DNA from: Nostoc foliaceum FACHB-393
GTDB taxonomy: Bacteria; Cyanobacteriota; Cyanobacteriia; Cyanobacteriales; Nostocaceae
Length of the DNA: 64,000 nucleotides
Direction: 5' to 3'
Assembly (NCBI RefSeq): GCF_014698505.1
Contig: NZ_JACJTD010000011.1
Location: 1-64,000, forward strand
Each line of letters opens with the position of its first letter. The stretch's first letter is position 1. The notes beneath the pieces are model-generated. The model saw only the letters and a list, made by a program, of their open reading frames with translations. It did no database searches and was not told the DNA's origin. A program made the translations under genes and the position numbers. This document shows, in pieces, positions 37,904-46,162 of the stretch.

Positions 37904-38022
37904 CCTCCGGCACGCCAAGGGCGAACGCTACTACACAAACATAGACGCTTTGCGGCTTCCCGCAGAGTAGTCCACCTCCGTGGGTTTTGTCTGTATAGTT
38001 GCGACTTCTAGTCGCCCGGTGA
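37904..38022. repeat. Dispersed intergenic repeat related to 1305-1443
   Basis: It contains CCACCTCCGTGGGTTTTGTC, TGCGGCTTCCCGCAG (a short hairpin) and GCGACTTCTAGTCGC. Order and spacing parallel the block at 1389-1440. No coding potential was seen. Confidence 0.6.
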
Positions 38023-38079
38023 GTAATAAGCTGCCGTCGCTATGCCGTGATGCTAACTTCTGTTGTCATTGTTTTGTCC

Positions 38080-38892
38080 TCACGTTTCTAGCTTACGGCC
38101 AACCATATACCACAAACCCACGGCATAGCGAATGTAATTGAGTTCTGTAAAACCTGCTTTGGCAAACTCGTACTCGAAGTTGAAATGGATAAAGTCATCC
38201 AACCACGGTTCTTGAAAAGAAGCGCTCAGGGCGTATTCACCACGATAGGTGTCAGCGTATAGTACCCAACCTCCGGGTTTGGTGATCCGGTACATCTCTT
38301 TAAGAATCTTAGGCGTCCACTCTTTAGGTGTCTCGTGGAAGAGTAGTGATGATGTGACAATATCAAAAGAGTTGTCAGGGTAGCCAGTGTGACGAGCGTC
38401 CACCTGCTCAAACGAAGCCCGCTCACTAAATCCAGCCTTGTTAAACTTGTGCTGACTAATCACCAGCATGTAAGGCGAAACATCAGTAACGCGAAAATTC
38501 GCCTGTGGAAACCGCCGTGCCAAGGCCAGCGCTCCCTCAGCCGTACCTGCACCAAGCTCTAATACCGTCTCAATTTGAGTGTCTTCAGGAATGAGTTCAG
38601 CCATTTTCTCGCGCAACTGCTGGCAACTAACTTTGTGGCTGAGGGGAATAATGGCATCCATAGCAGCATCCCAGGCTAAACAAGATTGAGGGTTGGTGTA
38701 GGAATCGGTTAAGCCATGAATGGGAGCGTGGATGTAGTCAGGGTAATATTCATGTTCGGTATGGTAGCCTTTGAGTTCCTCTTCCCAATTAATGGAGGCA
38801 TATTCCTGCATTACTGAGGGCATGGCGGCGGTAATGCGTTGCATCACCTCGGTTCGATACGCTTCTTTCTCCTGTGCAGTCCATCTTGGCAT
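38080..38892 (-). CDS. Class I SAM-dependent methyltransferase
   Basis: The fold is shown by VLELGAGTAEGALALARRFP (motif I), FRVTDVSPYMLVISQHKF (motif II), VDARHTGYPDNSFDIVTSSLLFHE and the MYRITKPGGWVLYADTYRGEY stretch. The N-terminal 100 residues are an unusual helical part rich in Tyr and His (YHTEHEYYPDYIHAPIHG). I chose ATG 38892 (MPRWTAQEKEAYR), because AGGAG lies 10 nt upstream; a TTG would add 16 residues. The substrate is unknown: small molecule and lipid are both possible. Confidence 0.82.
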   Translation of the reverse strand: MPRWTAQEKEAYRTEVMQRITAAMPSVMQEYASINWEEELKGYHTEHEYYPDYIHAPIHGLTDSYTNPQSCLAWDAAMDAIIPLSHKVSCQQLREKMAELIPEDTQIETVLELGAGTAEGALALARRFPQANFRVTDVSPYMLVISQHKFNKAGFSERASFEQVDARHTGYPDNSFDIVTSSLLFHETPKEWTPKILKEMYRITKPGGWVLYADTYRGEYALSASFQEPWLDDFIHFNFEYEFAKAGFTELNYIRYAVGLWYMVGRKLET

Positions 38893-39098
38893 AAATGAAT
38901 ATCTCCTACTTACACTCGTTGCTGGCGTTTCTATACTCAAACCTAAGAACGAGAAATAAACTGCAAATACAATATAGTCTAGTCTCTTTTTTATATGAGA
39001 TGCCGATCGTTTCTAGGGGGTGCTTTGCGCCATCGCCTGAAAACTTTAGTTTAGATGTAGTTGCCGAAAATTTTAATGGGTGCGATCGTCTGTTAATA

Positions 39099-39287
39099 AC
39101 TCGTCCACGAGTATAAAAGACTCATTCACGAGTATAAAAGACTCGTCCGCGAGTATAAAAGACTCGTTCGCGAGTATTAAAGACTCGTCCGCGAGTATAA
39201 AAGACTCGTCCACGAGTATAAAAGGCTCATTCACGAGTATAAAAGACTCGTCCGCGAGTATAAAAGACTCATCCGCGAGTATAAAAG
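39099..39287. repeat. Nine tandem 21-bp repeats with a palindromic core
   Basis: Units of consensus ACTCGTCCGCGAGTATAAAAG follow each other without spacers, plus a partial tenth. Each has the arms ACTCG and CGAGT and a TATAAAA box. Variation is confined mainly to the hairpin loop and arms: ACTCGTCCAC, ACTCATTCAC, ACTCGTTCGC. In-frame translation would give SxSIKDS on one strand and FILADES on the other. Confidence 0.95.
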
Positions 39288-39343
39288 ACTCATTAGCAAA
39301 GTTATGGCACTTATTCAAGAGTATGATTTGCTATAGGACTAGT

Positions 39344-39471
39344 ATTTGATTTTTGAAAAGATACCTAGGGTGCGTTAGCGACAGGGTAACGCACCATTCT
39401 TAAGGCTTTGGTGCGTTACGGCTTACGCCTAACACACCCTACAAATACTTAGATTTTTTCAGAAATCAAAT
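39344..39471. mobile_element. MITE-like element, 128 bp
   Basis: ATTTGATTTTTGA (39344-39356) is the inverted match of TCAGAAATCAAAT (39459-39471) with one difference. Inside, TAGGGTGCGTTAGCG and CGCCTAACACACCCTA form a second inverted pair around GGTGCGTTACGG. It carries no gene. A single end-like sequence, TCAAAAATCAAATATGA, also occurs near 30014. No clear target duplication was seen. Confidence 0.5.
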
Positions 39472-39635
39472 ATGATTCCTATAGGTACAAGATTCCTACA
39501 CTTAATTGGCACAGCCAACGACAAACATCTCTCTGCTCAATGCCTAATTTTTTGTATTTGCGATCGCAAACTGACTTAACCTAAATATATGCCTTTAGCA
39601 GAGGTAAATTAAAAGGCTATGTTCGATATTTAATT

Positions 39636-39750
39636 AAATAGTAAGTATCAGGAACAACTGAACTCAGTCTCAAACCCACTTGCAGTCACCTTGTCAATTT
39701 ATCAGTTGCTTATTCTTACAACAAATATGGCTTTACGGGATTGATTGCAA
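39636..39750. repeat. Copy 2 of the diverged ~115-bp non-coding duplication
   Basis: It begins AAATAGTAAGTATCAGGAAC and ends ACGGGATTGATTGCAA, in the same orientation as copy 1 at 37490-37605. It lies 180 bp past the stop of the membrane TIR gene on the minus strand and has no obvious gene to drive; the nearest downstream minus-strand gene starts 740 bp away. Confidence 0.75.
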
Positions 39751-39803
39751 ATCCTCCTAGATAAAACATCAAAAGTTTTCTGTCTCCGTTTATAAAAGCT
39801 CCT

Positions 39804-39835
39804 TTGCCTCATTTCAACTCATAGAAATGAGGCAA
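39804..39835 (-). terminator. 12-bp hairpin downstream of the membrane TIR gene
   Basis: TTGCCTCATTTC (39804-39815) pairs exactly with GAAATGAGGCAA (39824-39835) around 8 nt. On the minus strand it lies about 95 bp after the TIR gene stop, followed by AGGAGCTTTTA. It is a plausible terminator without a strict T-run. Confidence 0.5.
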
Positions 39836-39930
39836 TTTCCTATGCAACTGTATACCCACGTGTGATTTTGTTATCGGGGAGGTGGGTAAAGTGTTAGTGA
39901 GTGCCGTAATATATTATGCCTATCTTAGTA

Positions 39931-41013
39931 CTATTTATTACAAATTGAGTTACATTTGCGAACTTGCGCTTTCAATTTAATGTAAGGCGAATTTTTTGCA
40001 ACCTTTGAAAAACGCTCTACTTTCAAGATAACTAGCTTTTCTCCTTTTTTAAGTTTAACGATTGTTTTTCCAGATAAAGATTTTTCCTTCATTAGATTAA
40101 CTTCATGTTTAACAGTTACGATTGTTCCTGGTGATGGAATAACAGGAGGCTCAATACTAGGTAATTGTTTAAGATTTGATGGTTTAAAAACTAGTTTTTT
40201 CCCGACAGGTAAACCACCTGAAGTATTATTAACCATACCTATCCATATCCAGCCAGTAGGATTTACTGTTTTTCTTGAATTTGAAGTTGGTTTAGATGCT
40301 GATGAAGGGATCTCTAGTATATCAGGTGGTTGAGAAATGAAGCGTAGAAATATACTACCTAATACAAGTAAAACAACAAGTCTCACAGCGATGTTGCTGA
40401 CTCTATTCCGGCGGCGATACCTTGATGGTCTAAACAAATATAAAAAGGTTGCTCTTGCCACATATATAAAAGTGTTTCCAGCAGCTTTTGCAATAAGTAT
40501 CACAATTGGACTAATCCAACGCAGAATTTTTTTAATAAGGAAGGTAGAATCAGTAAATTCCTCGGCTACTTCTCGAATACCTGTAGCAATATTTGCAAAA
40601 GCTTTATTATAGGGTCTCCATTCAGTTATAGGTCTTCCACCCTTAGGTAAAACTTTGACATTAGGGAATTCGTCCTTCCAATGATTATCGACTGGACTAA
40701 GAAGAATAGTAATAACACGAGATGTTTTAGCCCTATGCTGTTCCATAGCTTGTTTAGCCAAAACATTCCAGTGGTAATTTGAAGCAATAAAATCTGAACT
40801 AATTAGCACTAAAATTATATCGGCCGTTTTTAAATTTGTATCAATCTCACTTTTCCAATCTTTTCCTGGGCTGATCATTTTCCTATGCCAGCTAGTACTT
40901 AAGCCCTTCCACTTTAGACCACTGAGGTGATTCTCTAGTTTTTGCCGCATTTCTTCATCTTGAGCAGAGTCAGAGCAGCAATAAAAAACTTTAACAACCT
41001 TAGTAGCAGGCAT
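39931..41013 (-). CDS. Membrane-anchored TIR-domain protein with SH3-like C-terminus (degenerate TIR)
   Basis: Residues 1-140 form a TIR domain: KVFYCCSDSAQDEEMRQKLENHL, then SEIDTNLKTADIILVLISSDFIASNYHW. At the position where the neighbouring TIR has Glu85 (WDVE), this one has Leu85 (WNVL), so NAD hydrolysis is doubtful. A hydrophobic stretch (about 160-190) and a clear membrane segment (about 210-228, RLVVLLVLGSIFLRFI) follow. The C-terminal part begins GWIWIGMVNNTSGG, then basic strands resembling an SH3-like module. The start is ATG 41013 (MPATKVVKVFY), in register with the other TIR; a GTG 12 bp upstream is possible. It may be a receptor or scaffold for the soluble TIR, an inference. Confidence 0.8.
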   Translation of the reverse strand: MPATKVVKVFYCCSDSAQDEEMRQKLENHLSGLKWKGLSTSWHRKMISPGKDWKSEIDTNLKTADIILVLISSDFIASNYHWNVLAKQAMEQHRAKTSRVITILLSPVDNHWKDEFPNVKVLPKGGRPITEWRPYNKAFANIATGIREVAEEFTDSTFLIKKILRWISPIVILIAKAAGNTFIYVARATFLYLFRPSRYRRRNRVSNIAVRLVVLLVLGSIFLRFISQPPDILEIPSSASKPTSNSRKTVNPTGWIWIGMVNNTSGGLPVGKKLVFKPSNLKQLPSIEPPVIPSPGTIVTVKHEVNLMKEKSLSGKTIVKLKKGEKLVILKVERFSKVAKNSPYIKLKAQVRKCNSICNK

Positions 41014-41129
41014 TGACCTTAGCACCCATCAATATGAAAAAATAATTACTTTCTTTTCATAGCATTTTTTATTTAAATTTTTGATAATTTACTCAGTCCT
41101 AATTATGAATTTTCAACAGTGAATATCTA

Positions 41130-41597
41130 TCAACTTACTGCCAATTCTTTCGCTACTATTCGGATACCTTGAGCAACACTTAGAAATGCAGCATTACGAT
41201 TTCCCCATTTTTTCACAGCTCTGCCGCCTTCAGGCAGAGCTTGAAGTCTGCCAAACGGTGCGCTCTCCCAATCAACAAAGTCGAGAATTACAGGGATAAC
41301 TCGGGCTTCTTGAGCTTCATGCCGTTCCATTGCCCGTTTTACTTCAACGTCCCAGCAATAATCTGAAGCGATAAAATTTGCACTTATGAGCAGCAAAATT
41401 ATATGAGATGAATCTAAGTGAGTGTCTATCTCATTCTGCCATTCTTTTCCTGCTCCAATTTTGCGATCATGCCATCCTGTAATAACTCCTTGCCGCTTTA
41501 AAAGAGTGAGGTGATTTTCTAGTTCGTTGCGAAGTTTTTCATCTTTATGAGAATAAGAATAAAACACTTCAATAGGTTGATGAGGTTGCACAGGCAT
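41130..41597 (-). CDS. Stand-alone TIR-domain protein
   Basis: The whole 155-residue protein is one TIR domain: IEVFYSYSHKDEKLRNELENHLTLL, WHDRKIGAGKEWQNEIDTHLDSSHIILLLISANFIASDYCWDVEVKRAMERH. Trp82-Asp83-Val84-Glu85 fits the place of the catalytic Glu of TIR NADases. Bacterial TIR domains act in abortive-infection defence (NAD depletion or cyclic ADP-ribose signals) or in protein assembly. The membrane TIR gene follows 116 bp later on the same strand, so they may be co-transcribed. No typical partner, such as SIR2, STING, ThsA or NTPase, lies next to it. Confidence 0.88.
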   Translation of the reverse strand: MPVQPHQPIEVFYSYSHKDEKLRNELENHLTLLKRQGVITGWHDRKIGAGKEWQNEIDTHLDSSHIILLLISANFIASDYCWDVEVKRAMERHEAQEARVIPVILDFVDWESAPFGRLQALPEGGRAVKKWGNRNAAFLSVAQGIRIVAKELAVS

Positions 41598-41773
41598 AAG
41601 TTTGTTTATGACTCAAATTTTTTAAACGTAGTTTTTAATATTTATTAAATTTGTGCGCTAAAAAATGCTGTTTTTAGTTAAAAACAAAAGGCATAACATT
41701 ATTGATTTAGATTTCTAGAGTAGTGCTATTAAGTAGTCTATCATAAAGTAATACTAAAGTAATATCACTTATT

Positions 41774-42820
41774 TCAAGCATTCAAACTCTTTACCGATAC
41801 TATTTTCTCATCTTCATCTACCGTAATTTGCGCCAAGCCAAATTGTTCAATTACCGCCGCATTCGTCGTTAAATGTCTACTTACCTCAGCCACCCGGTAA
41901 TGACTTTCTTGTGACGCTAAAGCAGCTGGCAATAATAACTGATCTGCTAAATGTTCATCCACTGGTGCGCCAGTGTGATGAAACTCAAGCAGCTGCTGAC
42001 AAGCAATTTCTGCAACTGTTTCCGCCGACAACCGTAATCGCCCAAACCCACCAAAACCAGTCAAGCTGTTCTGATACTCAGCAGTTAAAAAAATACCCGC
42101 CCCAGGTGCCACACCTCTTTCTCGCAAAGTCTGTACATGAACTTTCAAATGGGCTTCTCGTAACAAATTCTCGGCACGATTCGCCATCCGTTGCGGAATA
42201 TGGGAAGGTAAGTCTGTCACCACTGCTAGTCCCCGTACCTGTTGTAACTCTCCCCGTTCTAGCAAGTTGATCCCGTTGAGTTTACCACCGCCACTCACCT
42301 GCAACTGTACCTCTCCTCCACCTTGGGGAAACCACCCCCAAGCCCCTAACTTGACTTGGGCTTCTACACCCATGCGTTGCAATATTGGTAAATAAACTTG
42401 CTCAATGTACGTCACTGTCGGGCTAAAGTTTACATGAGTTCCACCCTTTAGCGTTACTTGGGAATTGCCCGATGCTAGTGCCAAAGGTAAGAGAATTGTC
42501 TGTAAAACTAGAGCGATCGCACCCGCAGAACCACCAACTTGTGCTTTACTAACATCAAAGGTATAAGTTCCAGCTTGCACAGCACTACCTGGGATGAATT
42601 CCAGCAGCGTTGAACCCAAAGCATCACCCTGTAGTTGGGCATTACAAATTCTCGCCGCAGCCCGAACTGCGGTTAAATGTTGTGCTGCTAATCCTGGTTT
42701 TTTGCGTCCAGCGCGAATGCCTGCAATTCGTATGGGTTCGCCAGTGATGGCCGCTAGACTTAAGGAAGTGCGAAGAACTTGTCCGCCTCCCTCTCCGTAG
42801 GAACCGTCAATTTCAATCAT
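41774..42820 (-). CDS. rtcA: RNA 3'-terminal phosphate cyclase
   Basis: RtcA converts an RNA 3'-phosphate into a 2',3'-cyclic phosphate using ATP. The start MIEIDGSYGEGGGQVLRTSLSLA and AGRKKPGLAAQHLTAVRAA are diagnostic. The nucleophile His lies in GAPVDEHLADQLLLPAALA near the C-terminus. I chose ATG 42820, which gives 348 residues; the longer frame adds 26 atypical residues. The ligase RtcB is not in this window. It stands 250 bp after the FAD-oxidase gene and may be transcribed separately. Confidence 0.95.
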   Translation of the reverse strand: MIEIDGSYGEGGGQVLRTSLSLAAITGEPIRIAGIRAGRKKPGLAAQHLTAVRAAARICNAQLQGDALGSTLLEFIPGSAVQAGTYTFDVSKAQVGGSAGAIALVLQTILLPLALASGNSQVTLKGGTHVNFSPTVTYIEQVYLPILQRMGVEAQVKLGAWGWFPQGGGEVQLQVSGGGKLNGINLLERGELQQVRGLAVVTDLPSHIPQRMANRAENLLREAHLKVHVQTLRERGVAPGAGIFLTAEYQNSLTGFGGFGRLRLSAETVAEIACQQLLEFHHTGAPVDEHLADQLLLPAALASQESHYRVAEVSRHLTTNAAVIEQFGLAQITVDEDEKIVSVKSLNA

Positions 42821-43073
42821 GGGCGATTTTGGGATGTTGGATTTTGGGTTATCCCCACGGCTCTTAAAATCAAACCACAAATTATAAACGCCTAACAACT
42901 AGCTTTTTCAAGCGAGGTTACACAAATATACACAAAAAGTTCTAATAAGCTGTTACACATTTAATTTGTACATTTACCTGATGACTGTTAACCGTCAACA
43001 GTCAACAGTTAACGGCCATCAAGAATGTTTATATACTTTAGACGCGCATCAGCTTATGTGTTTCTGTATTTTG

Positions 43074-44417
43074 CTAATTTTGAATTTTGAATTGAAGAAT
43101 CTTGCTTTTACCGGGATTCATCAACCCATAGGGATCAACTATTTCTTTAAATTTTAACTGCTCAGGATCAATAACTTTTCTGCCGCCGTCTTCAATAATA
43201 TATGTGTGGGGATTGGCAATACTCACATCCTGTTCTTCGTGATAGCGGATAATCTCGTTGAGGCGTTCTTCTGTGGTGTAGCGCACAAGTTGCAAAGCAC
43301 CAGGAACTACGGCACCGTTCACTCGAAAAAATTCCAAATGCATCATTACTTCATCGCCAAAGTGATGATACATATGCTCTACTACTTGCAAACTGCGCTC
43401 GCGAGGAAACATACTTTGTAAGTAGGTAATTGCAGTATCTACACTCCGGGCGTGTAAAGTAGTGTGGTTCCAGCAAAATTCTGCTAAATGTATCCCTTTC
43501 CCCGCTTCCTGTGCTGGTTTTTCATAAGTAATTTTGCCGCCATATTGCTGCACCAAACCCGGTAAGAATTCCAAACTCGATTCAGCAATTATCAAAAATA
43601 CTGGATGAGTCCCTTCAGGAATGTACTGTTGTAGGGCGTGAAAGTATTGGGGAATTTGGGATGCAAAGACAGAAATCAACTTCTTAATCATGCCATCAGC
43701 ATTGCCAAGAGCCTGACTAAACTTTGCTGCTGTCATAAACTCGTCAAAGGTGACAATGACTTCTGCCCAAGGATAAGCTGGCCCCAAGGGGATTTCCACT
43801 TCGGTGATGATGCCGTTAATTCCCCAAGCATGATTCACCTTTTGCACATCGTCGCCGCGTAACTCAATCACACGGGGTTCATCTTCTACAGTTACCACCC
43901 GCAATGCTAGGATATTACCGCGATCGCCTAATAACCCATATTGTATTGAGCCAATGCCCCCACTCCCCCCAGCAATAAATCCGCCAATTGTCGCTGTGCG
44001 GTAGGTGGAGGGTGCCATACGGATTTCCCAGCCGATTTCTCTGGCTTTTTTATCCAACGCCGCCAACTTCACCCCAGCTTCTACCCGCGCTACCCCCGGT
44101 TTCACCCAAAGAATCTCTTGCATCCGCGTCATATCTAAAATTACGCCACCATGCAACGGTACACATTGCCCATAATTTCCAGTTCCCGCACCCCGCACAG
44201 TCACGGGTACACGGTGTTTCGCACAGGCGGCGGCAACTTTTAAAACCTCAGCTTCATTGGCGGGACGCACTACAATATCCCCGACTTTTCCTTCTAGTTT
44301 CGGCACAAGTACCGGGCTAAAGGTGTGATAATCCTGGGATAATTTTGCCACTTGGGCGGAGTCGGTGATGGTTTCTATGCCTTCTAGAGAATTAATTAGG
44401 GCATCCAATGTTGTCAT
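43074..44417 (-). CDS. FAD-linked oxidase (GlcD-like)
   Basis: This flavoprotein has an FAD_binding_4 domain in the first ~220 residues: DIVVRPANEAEVLKVAAACAKHRVPVTVRGAGTGNYGQ and GGFIAGGSGGIGSIQYGLLGDRG. The C-terminal half is a glycolate-oxidase-like substrate domain ending with IVDPYGLMNPGKSKI, the typical ending NPGK. The 447 residues are complete. It is the last gene of an apparent ABC-transporter operon opposite URC1/URC4. I infer that it oxidises a pyrimidine-derived or other imported organic acid. The usual GlcD role in glycolate oxidation is an alternative. Confidence 0.88.
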   Translation of the reverse strand: MTTLDALINSLEGIETITDSAQVAKLSQDYHTFSPVLVPKLEGKVGDIVVRPANEAEVLKVAAACAKHRVPVTVRGAGTGNYGQCVPLHGGVILDMTRMQEILWVKPGVARVEAGVKLAALDKKAREIGWEIRMAPSTYRTATIGGFIAGGSGGIGSIQYGLLGDRGNILALRVVTVEDEPRVIELRGDDVQKVNHAWGINGIITEVEIPLGPAYPWAEVIVTFDEFMTAAKFSQALGNADGMIKKLISVFASQIPQYFHALQQYIPEGTHPVFLIIAESSLEFLPGLVQQYGGKITYEKPAQEAGKGIHLAEFCWNHTTLHARSVDTAITYLQSMFPRERSLQVVEHMYHHFGDEVMMHLEFFRVNGAVVPGALQLVRYTTEERLNEIIRYHEEQDVSIANPHTYIIEDGGRKVIDPEQLKFKEIVDPYGLMNPGKSKILQFKIQN

Positions 44418-44435
44418 AGCTTATATCCTTTTTTT

Positions 44436-44520
44436 AACGCAGAGGGACGCTGAGGGAAGCGCATAGGTTCGCAGAGAATTTCTGCGTTCCTCTGCGTAAA
44501 CCTTTGCGTTCCTCTGCGTT
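44436..44520. repeat. CGCAGAGG-type inverted repeat inside the ABC/oxidase operon
   Basis: AACGCAGAGGGA (from 44436) and TCCTCTGCGTT (44510-44520) are inverted, with more CTCTGCGTT copies in between. A similar tract is at about 24382. It sits between the permease gene and the oxidase gene and could attenuate oxidase expression. Confidence 0.6.
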
Positions 44521-44528
44521 TTAAAATC

Positions 44529-45356
44529 TTAATTCTCATGTTTCACAGCACTTTCATGCCACTTACTTAATATAAAGTCAGATAGGGCGCTCAAGCTGAC
44601 AAAAATTAATACACCCAACCCGGTTGTGAGGAATAATGCTGCAAACATCCGAGGAATTTGTAAATTGTAGCTGGAGATTAAAATTCGGTAAGCAATGCCA
44701 GATTTTGCCCCACCAGTCCCGGCGACAAATTCAGCTACGACTGCGCCAATTAATGCTAAACCACCGCTAATTTTTAAACCGCCTAAGAAATAGGGCATGG
44801 CGCTAGGTAAGCGCAGATACAGCAGAGTTTGCCAGCGAGAAGCTTTGTAAAGTTGAAATAGGTTGAGCAAGTTTCGGTCAACGCTGTTGAGTCCTAATGT
44901 AGTGTTGGATACGATGGGGAAAAAGGCGACAATCCAGGCACAAACTACTAAGGCGGCGAAAGTGTTATTTTTTAACCAGAGAATGATTAAGGGTGCGATC
45001 GCAACTATCGGAGTTGTTTGTAAAATGACTGCATAGGGAAATAAACTGCGTTCAATCCATTTACTTTGGGTGAACAAAATCGCCATGAGTAAACCAGAAA
45101 TAGCCGCTGCAATAAAAGCAACGACTGTGATTTGCAGTGTAATTAATAGTGATGCAAAAAGCTCGTTCCAGTCAGTAATTAAGGTTTTAAATACTAATAA
45201 AGGGCCAGGAAGGATATAAGGAGGTAGATGTGTTATCCGCACAAATATATCCCATAAAAATAATGCTATAATGCCAACTCCCATCGGTGCCAAAACGTCA
45301 GCAGAAAGAAACTTGCTCGATGTCTTTTGTGATTGGGTACGACGGATGAATAGCAT
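44529..45356 (-). CDS. ABC transporter permease (SsuC/TauC type)
   Basis: This is a 275-residue inner-membrane subunit with about six hydrophobic segments. The EAA loop GLNSVDRNLLNLFQLYKASRWQTLLYLRLPSAMPYFLGGLKISGG is typical of BPD_transp_1 permeases of the nitrate/sulfonate/taurine class. It lies 14 bp after the ATPase gene and pairs with the ATPase and the NMT1-like binding protein. Confidence 0.93.
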   Translation of the reverse strand: MLFIRRTQSQKTSSKFLSADVLAPMGVGIIALFLWDIFVRITHLPPYILPGPLLVFKTLITDWNELFASLLITLQITVVAFIAAAISGLLMAILFTQSKWIERSLFPYAVILQTTPIVAIAPLIILWLKNNTFAALVVCAWIVAFFPIVSNTTLGLNSVDRNLLNLFQLYKASRWQTLLYLRLPSAMPYFLGGLKISGGLALIGAVVAEFVAGTGGAKSGIAYRILISSYNLQIPRMFAALFLTTGLGVLIFVSLSALSDFILSKWHESAVKHEN

Positions 45357-45370
45357 ATAACTTAAAAATT

Positions 45371-46132
45371 TTAAATTGGCGCAAAGCTCATAGCTTTAGC
45401 TAGATGCTGAGAAATTTCACGGCAATATTGGTTATACAGCAATGATGTGCGAAAGTCATCGTTACGGGGGTAGGGAACATCAATTTCTACATCAGCTACA
45501 ATCCTTCCGGGACTTATCCCCATGACTAGCACCCGATTTGATAAATACACTGCTTCGTAAATATTGTGAGTAACAAAAACCACCGTCCAGCGTTCTTGAA
45601 GCCACAAATCGAGTAAATCACCATTGAGTTTGCTACGAGTAATTTCATCTAATGCCCCAAATGGTTCATCCATCAATAGGATATTTGGCTGAGTAACTAA
45701 TGCCCTAGCAATCGATACCCGCATCTTCATCCCACCTGATAACTGGCGGGGATAGTTATCCTGAAAGCCTTCTAATCCTACTAGTTCTAATGTCTGCTGT
45801 ACCAATGCTTGGCTGTCTTTTTTGGGCATTTTCGCCAACTTCAGCGGTAGGCGCACATTCTCCCTGACATTTGTCCAAGGCATTAACGCGGCATCTTGGA
45901 AAACAAAAGCCAGCTTTCTTGCTTGCTGAGTTATACCCCAGTCAATACTACCAGAACTGATGCGTCCTAATCCGGCAATCAGGCGCAGGACTGTACTTTT
46001 ACCGCACCCGGAGGGACCAACTAAACTAACAAATTGCGACTCTAGAATTTCTAAATTCAGGTCTTGCAGGGCAACAGTGCCATTGTAGACCTTGCTAATC
46101 TGATTGAGTGTGACAATGGGACGGTTAGTCAT
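45371..46132 (-). CDS. ABC transporter ATP-binding protein (SsuB/TauB type)
   Basis: Walker A GPSGCGKST, signature LSGGMKMRVSIARAL, Walker B NILLMDEPFGALDE and the switch His (FVTHNIYEAVYL) are all present. At 253 residues it is the expected size. It energises the permease encoded directly after it. It is third in the operon TPR protein, binding protein, ATPase, permease, oxidase. Confidence 0.95.
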   Translation of the reverse strand: MTNRPIVTLNQISKVYNGTVALQDLNLEILESQFVSLVGPSGCGKSTVLRLIAGLGRISSGSIDWGITQQARKLAFVFQDAALMPWTNVRENVRLPLKLAKMPKKDSQALVQQTLELVGLEGFQDNYPRQLSGGMKMRVSIARALVTQPNILLMDEPFGALDEITRSKLNGDLLDLWLQERWTVVFVTHNIYEAVYLSNRVLVMGISPGRIVADVEIDVPYPRNDDFRTSLLYNQYCREISQHLAKAMSFAPI

Positions 46133-46162
46133 TCAAAAATCTGGAGAATAGCAAGCGATCGC

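Larger units (their letters stand above)
37402..38079. other. Repeat-rich spacer upstream of the EF-hand/thiol-oxidase gene
   Basis: No gene. From left to right: the probable promoter region of the EF-hand gene, a ~115-bp block duplicated at 39636-39750, an AT-rich part, a 13-bp hairpin (37802-37830) and a dispersed repeat (37904-38022). Confidence 0.6.
38893..39930. other. Kilobase-long repeat-rich spacer next to the TIR genes
   Basis: No gene. It holds the nine 21-bp tandem repeats (39099-39287), a MITE-like element (39344-39471), the second copy of the ~115-bp duplicated block (39636-39750) and a 12-bp hairpin (39804-39835). Open frames through the tandem repeats exist on both strands only because the unit length is a multiple of three. 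Confidence 0.7.

Noticed and set aside
39099..39287. CRISPR array
   Set aside because: The 21-bp units are directly adjacent with no unique spacers, and there are no cas genes.
39073..39349. Heptad-peptide frames (FILADES on minus, SIKDSSA on plus) across the 21-bp repeats
   Set aside because: Both strands are open only because 21 is a multiple of three and the unit has no stop; no ribosome binding site or domain supports either.
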